A DNA stretch of 64,000 nt from an uncultured Alphaproteobacteria bacterium (GTDB lineage Bacteria > Pseudomonadota > Alphaproteobacteria > Rs-D84). A program made the position numbers and the translations under genes. The notes beneath the pieces are model-generated. The model was not told where the DNA came from, ran no database searches, and saw nothing but the letters and a program-made list of their open reading frames with translations. Shown here one piece after another: positions 62,231-64,000 of the stretch. Where the stretch lies: NCBI GenBank assembly GCA_951801825.1, contig CATOOF010000002.1:1-64000 (forward strand). The letters run 5' to 3'. Every line of letters starts with the position of its first letter. The stretch's first letter is position 1.

Positions 62231-62422
62231 GCAAAAACCACTCACTATGAAATGGGCGGGATTGGAGTATATAAACTATACCAATGATATAGAGCGGCTT
62301 ATTTGAATCAAAGATTCTTATTCGCCTGCGCTCCAATCCCATAACATAGAGCTATGTTCATGCTTTTGCATGCATTGGTAAAGAGGTTTAGATTCCTCAT
62401 ATCTGCAACACGCCGATACATA
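62231..62422 (-). ncRNA. Structured pseudoknot RNA, element E2 (minus strand)
   Basis: Complete copy behind a strong promoter. Hairpin GAGG/CCTC (62398-62383) with a loop whose TAAAC pairs with GTTTA at 62276-62272; S 62379-62373 with S' 62286-62280 (ACCAATG/CATTGGT, 7 bp); hairpins CATGC/GCATG and AACATAG/CTATGTT; Q 62340-62331 with Q' 62267-62258 (10 bp); internal hairpin GGC/GCC with a GAATAA..AATAA loop longer than in other copies. A hairpin and T5 at 62255-62233 end the transcript. The L:L' pairing is the weakest of all complete copies. Confidence 0.72.
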
Positions 62423-62426
62423 GGTA

Positions 62427-62455
62427 ATTATACATAAGATTTTATAGGATTTCAA
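62427..62455 (-). promoter_or_regulatory. Promoter of RNA element E2
   Basis: On the minus strand TTGAAA (62455-62450), a 17-base spacer and TATAAT (62432-62427). Confidence 0.75.
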
Positions 62456-62465
62456 TATATAAAAA

Positions 62466-62533
62466 GTGGTTGGAGCTACAATCTATCGTAAAGTATAGCG
62501 GGCTTATTCATGTATATCACCCACTCCAACCAT
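62466..62533 (-). repeat. Truncated pseudoknot-RNA unit E3
   Basis: GGTTGGAG/CTCCAACC outer arms (Q/Q'), a GTGGG/CCCGC hairpin with GATA..AATAA loop and a CTAT/ATAG hairpin; no 5' half. A TTTTTAT tail follows on the minus strand. Confidence 0.7.
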
Positions 62534-62538
62534 AAAAA

Positions 62539-62609
62539 GTGGTTGGACGTTAAGAACTACTATCAACGAAATAGAACGACTTATTGGTTATTCGTCGTCA
62601 TCCAACCAT
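62539..62609 (-). repeat. Truncated pseudoknot-RNA unit E4
   Basis: TGGTTGGA/TCCAACCA arms, an ACGAC/GTCGT hairpin with GAATA..AATAA loop and a CTAT/ATAG hairpin, followed by CTTTTTAT. Ten bases separate its arms from those of E3. Confidence 0.7.
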
Positions 62610-62613
62610 AAAA

Positions 62614-62680
62614 GGCGCCGGGGGTAAGAAACTATCTCGATGGAATAGCCGATTTATTTATATATCATCGGCCCCCGGCC
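62614..62680 (-). repeat. Truncated pseudoknot-RNA unit E5
   Basis: GC-rich arms (GGCCGGGGG/CCCCCGGCGCC, one base offset), a GCCGAT/ATCGGC hairpin with GATA..AATAA loop and a CTAT/ATAG hairpin. Arm sequence is unlike E3 and E4 but the layout is the same. Lies just past the carD terminator. Confidence 0.65.
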
Positions 62681-62685
62681 ATGCA

Positions 62686-62711
62686 AAAAAATCTGCCCCC
62701 GCGGGTGGGGC
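62686..62711 (-). terminator. Intrinsic terminator of carD
   Basis: On the minus strand GCCCC/GGGGC stem followed by AGATTTTTTT. Confidence 0.8.
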
Positions 62712-62717
62712 GTGGAA

Positions 62718-63278
62718 CTACGATTCGTCTTCGATTTCTTCTTCTTCGTCGCCTTCGACCGCGTTCAAATCAATTTCCTTTGGTATGCCCAAAATGTCTT
62801 CGATTTTATCTGATGCCTCGTCTAAATCTATTTTGTGTAATACCGCAAATTCCTGGGCCATGCGTTCCAGCGCGCGCAGGTACAGCTGGCGCGCAGAAAA
62901 TGTCATGGTATCGGCCGCACTGCGCCGCTGCAGGTCGCGCACAACCTCCGCCAGTTTCATCGGGTCGCCCGAGTTTATGTTTTCTTCGTATTGTGCCGCA
63001 CGGCGTGCCCATATCATGCGCTTGGCCCCGGCCTTGCCCTTGGCGGCGGCGATTGCCTCATCCATCTTTTTGGCCGATGTTAACGGACGCAGACCCGATA
63101 TCTCGGCACGTTCGACCGGAACGCGCAGGGTCATGTGGTTGCGCTCAAAATCAATGACCAGCATTTTTACCTTCTGGTCGCCAATTGTTTGCTCTTCGAC
63201 GCGTAATAGTTTGCCGACGCCCTGGGTCGGATATACGACGTATTGTCCTGTTTTAAAGTCTAATTTCTTGCTTGCCAT
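62718..63278 (-). CDS. carD: CarD-family transcription regulator
   Basis: 186 residues. The N-terminal RNA-polymerase-interacting domain (about 1-65) reads FKTGQYVVYPTQGVGKLL, VKMLVIDFERNHMTLRVPVERA. A helical C-terminal domain (KKMDEAIAAAKGKAGAKRMIWARRAAQYEENI; DLQRRSAADTMTFSARQLYLRALERM) contacts DNA near the -10 element, and the tail is acidic. CarD binds the polymerase beta subunit and stabilises open complexes. Own promoter and terminator. The RNA units E5-E3 lie directly downstream on the same strand and could be reached by read-through. Confidence 0.92.
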   Translation of the reverse strand: MASKKLDFKTGQYVVYPTQGVGKLLRVEEQTIGDQKVKMLVIDFERNHMTLRVPVERAEISGLRPLTSAKKMDEAIAAAKGKAGAKRMIWARRAAQYEENINSGDPMKLAEVVRDLQRRSAADTMTFSARQLYLRALERMAQEFAVLHKIDLDEASDKIEDILGIPKEIDLNAVEGDEEEEIEDES

Positions 63279-63323
63279 TTGGCCGTACCCTTTAACGTTG
63301 CCATTCTCTCTGACATATCATGC

Positions 63324-63352
63324 ATTATATCATAAAATAAGCAAAAAACAAA
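63324..63352 (-). promoter_or_regulatory. Promoter of carD
   Basis: On the minus strand TTTGTT (63352-63347), a 17-base spacer and TATAAT (63329-63324). Confidence 0.65.
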
Positions 63353-63370
63353 CACTCGCGAAAAAAAATA

Positions 63371-63393
63371 AAGAAAAGCGCCCGTTCGGGCGC
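63371..63393 (-). terminator. Intrinsic terminator of the 63397 gene
   Basis: GCGCCCG/CGGGCGC stem; on the minus strand TTTTCTTTATTTT follows. Confidence 0.8.
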
Positions 63394-63396
63394 CTT

Positions 63397-63939
63397 TTAT
63401 CGTGGCAAGCGGCGGCGAATCGCACCGGTGCGTCGCACACTGGATGCGCGACTGCCGACGTCGGTGCCGCTGGACGTGGCACAATGCCATTCACCGTTCA
63501 GTAAAACCGCCGTTTGACCGCCGGGACAATCCGGCTTTTCCAGGCGCCATGCAAAACAGCTGCCTTTTTGGTATGACTGGTATGTGGCGTTGTCGCCGCC
63601 GCCGCGTGTATATGCACCGTATTCCGCATTCCATATACCCGCCGCCTGGCCGCCGCACCATTTACGCTCACCAAAACATTCGATGCAATTACCGCTGGCA
63701 TCGCATAGCTCTGCCGGGGCGGATGTGGATTTGTAGCCCGACGCGGCCGTGTTGCCGTGGCCCATTGATTTACCAGTTTCCAAATCCATACACCACAGCT
63801 TTTGACACTCGGCCGCATTTATGCCGTCGATGTTGTTGTGGCTGGTTAAAATATAGCCCGGACCGCATGACGTAAACGCCGCGTTTGCGCCGCCGGCGGC
63901 TAAGATTATACTGGAAATTGCGAAAATAATCTGTTTCAT
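63397..63939 (-). CDS. Exported Cys-containing protein
   Basis: 180 residues starting at the ATG at 63939, which gives the signal peptide MKQIIFAISSIILAAGGANA. About ten cysteines occur in small loops (TSCGPGYIL, CQKLWCMD, CDASGNCIECFGERKWCGG, CPGGQTAV, EWHCATSS). Arg-rich C-terminus (RTGAIRRRLPR). It resembles the 17897 protein in size and style, with no strong shared motif. Function unknown; another member of the exported disulfide-rich set. Upstream of carD on the same strand but separated by a terminator and a promoter. Confidence 0.78.
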   Translation of the reverse strand: MKQIIFAISSIILAAGGANAAFTSCGPGYILTSHNNIDGINAAECQKLWCMDLETGKSMGHGNTAASGYKSTSAPAELCDASGNCIECFGERKWCGGQAAGIWNAEYGAYTRGGGDNATYQSYQKGSCFAWRLEKPDCPGGQTAVLLNGEWHCATSSGTDVGSRASSVRRTGAIRRRLPR

Positions 63940-64000
63940 CTCTCGGTATCCGTTTAGATACATTTTACACTTTTTTCGACCAAATCGCAAACGTTTATTA

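Noticed and set aside
62466..62680. Array of attC-like recombination sites or integron cassettes
   Set aside because: Units are separated by only about 10 bases with no cassette ORFs and no integrase, and their arms change sequence while staying complementary, unlike conserved attC core sites.
62466..62680. CRISPR array
   Set aside because: The repeated units are imperfect hairpins with rewritten stems, not identical repeats with unique spacers, and no cas genes are present.

Overview
The window reads as a chromosomal segment of an uncultivated Alphaproteobacterium. The evidence is a CcrM-type GANTC methyltransferase, NrdR, CarD, ClpP-ClpX and small DNA-binding proteins that look like the N-terminal half of alphaproteobacterial S24 (C1-type) repressors. 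Two genes carry Bacteroidota-flavoured features: a carboxypeptidase-regulatory-like domain as in SusC proteins, and an 'SCDKGDD' lipoprotein. This suggests, but does not prove, life in an animal gut or similar dense community. The genetic code is standard.

Layout. 1-7080: tandem exported Cys-rich proteins and a membrane protein. 7081-8060: a cluster of two structured RNAs followed by two small overlapping HTH-type genes. 8074-16783: housekeeping block (ccrM, nrdR, lytic transglycosylase, rnhB-pgk, clpP, clpX) interrupted by one solo structured RNA at 11.6 kb. 16860-17853: a second RNA cluster (three elements) with the same pair of small genes. 17897-32708: mainly exported Cys-rich proteins with infA, a MscS channel and an OB-fold protein between them. 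32836-44625: an anchored coiled-coil protein, an ankyrin/autotransporter hybrid, grpE, tpiA, a PpiD-like chaperone, recO, a DsbA-like protein, an OmpA-like protein and a MotA/MotB-like pair. 44715-48648: a chimeric Cys-rich protein and rpsF-rpsR-rplI. 48720-49535: a third RNA cluster plus an XRE regulator. 49538-61803: polA, pth, envelope proteins, a candidate sRNA, tRNA-Leu and an outer-membrane operon. 61804-62690: almost 0.9 kb without genes, holding more copies of the structured RNA on the minus strand, partly as truncated tandem units. 62718-63939: carD and an exported protein.

The most striking content is a multicopy family of promoter-driven, intrinsically terminated RNAs of about 150-200 nt. 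Each complete copy has a 5' hairpin, a hairpin whose loop (L) pairs with a distant strand (L'), a strand S pairing with S', a strand Q pairing with Q', and a conserved AT-rich hairpin. The order L-S-Q-S'-L'-Q' makes a pseudoknot. The paired strands differ in sequence from copy to copy but remain complementary, so the fold is supported by covariation inside this one window. I count eight copies with all three pairings (six on the plus strand, two on the minus strand) and four units that keep only the 3' half. I cannot match it to a family I know.

The second theme is a large paralogous set of exported proteins with a C-x5-CMDxFC signature, several in tandem, which probably form disulfide-bonded envelope structures served by the periplasmic DsbA-like protein.
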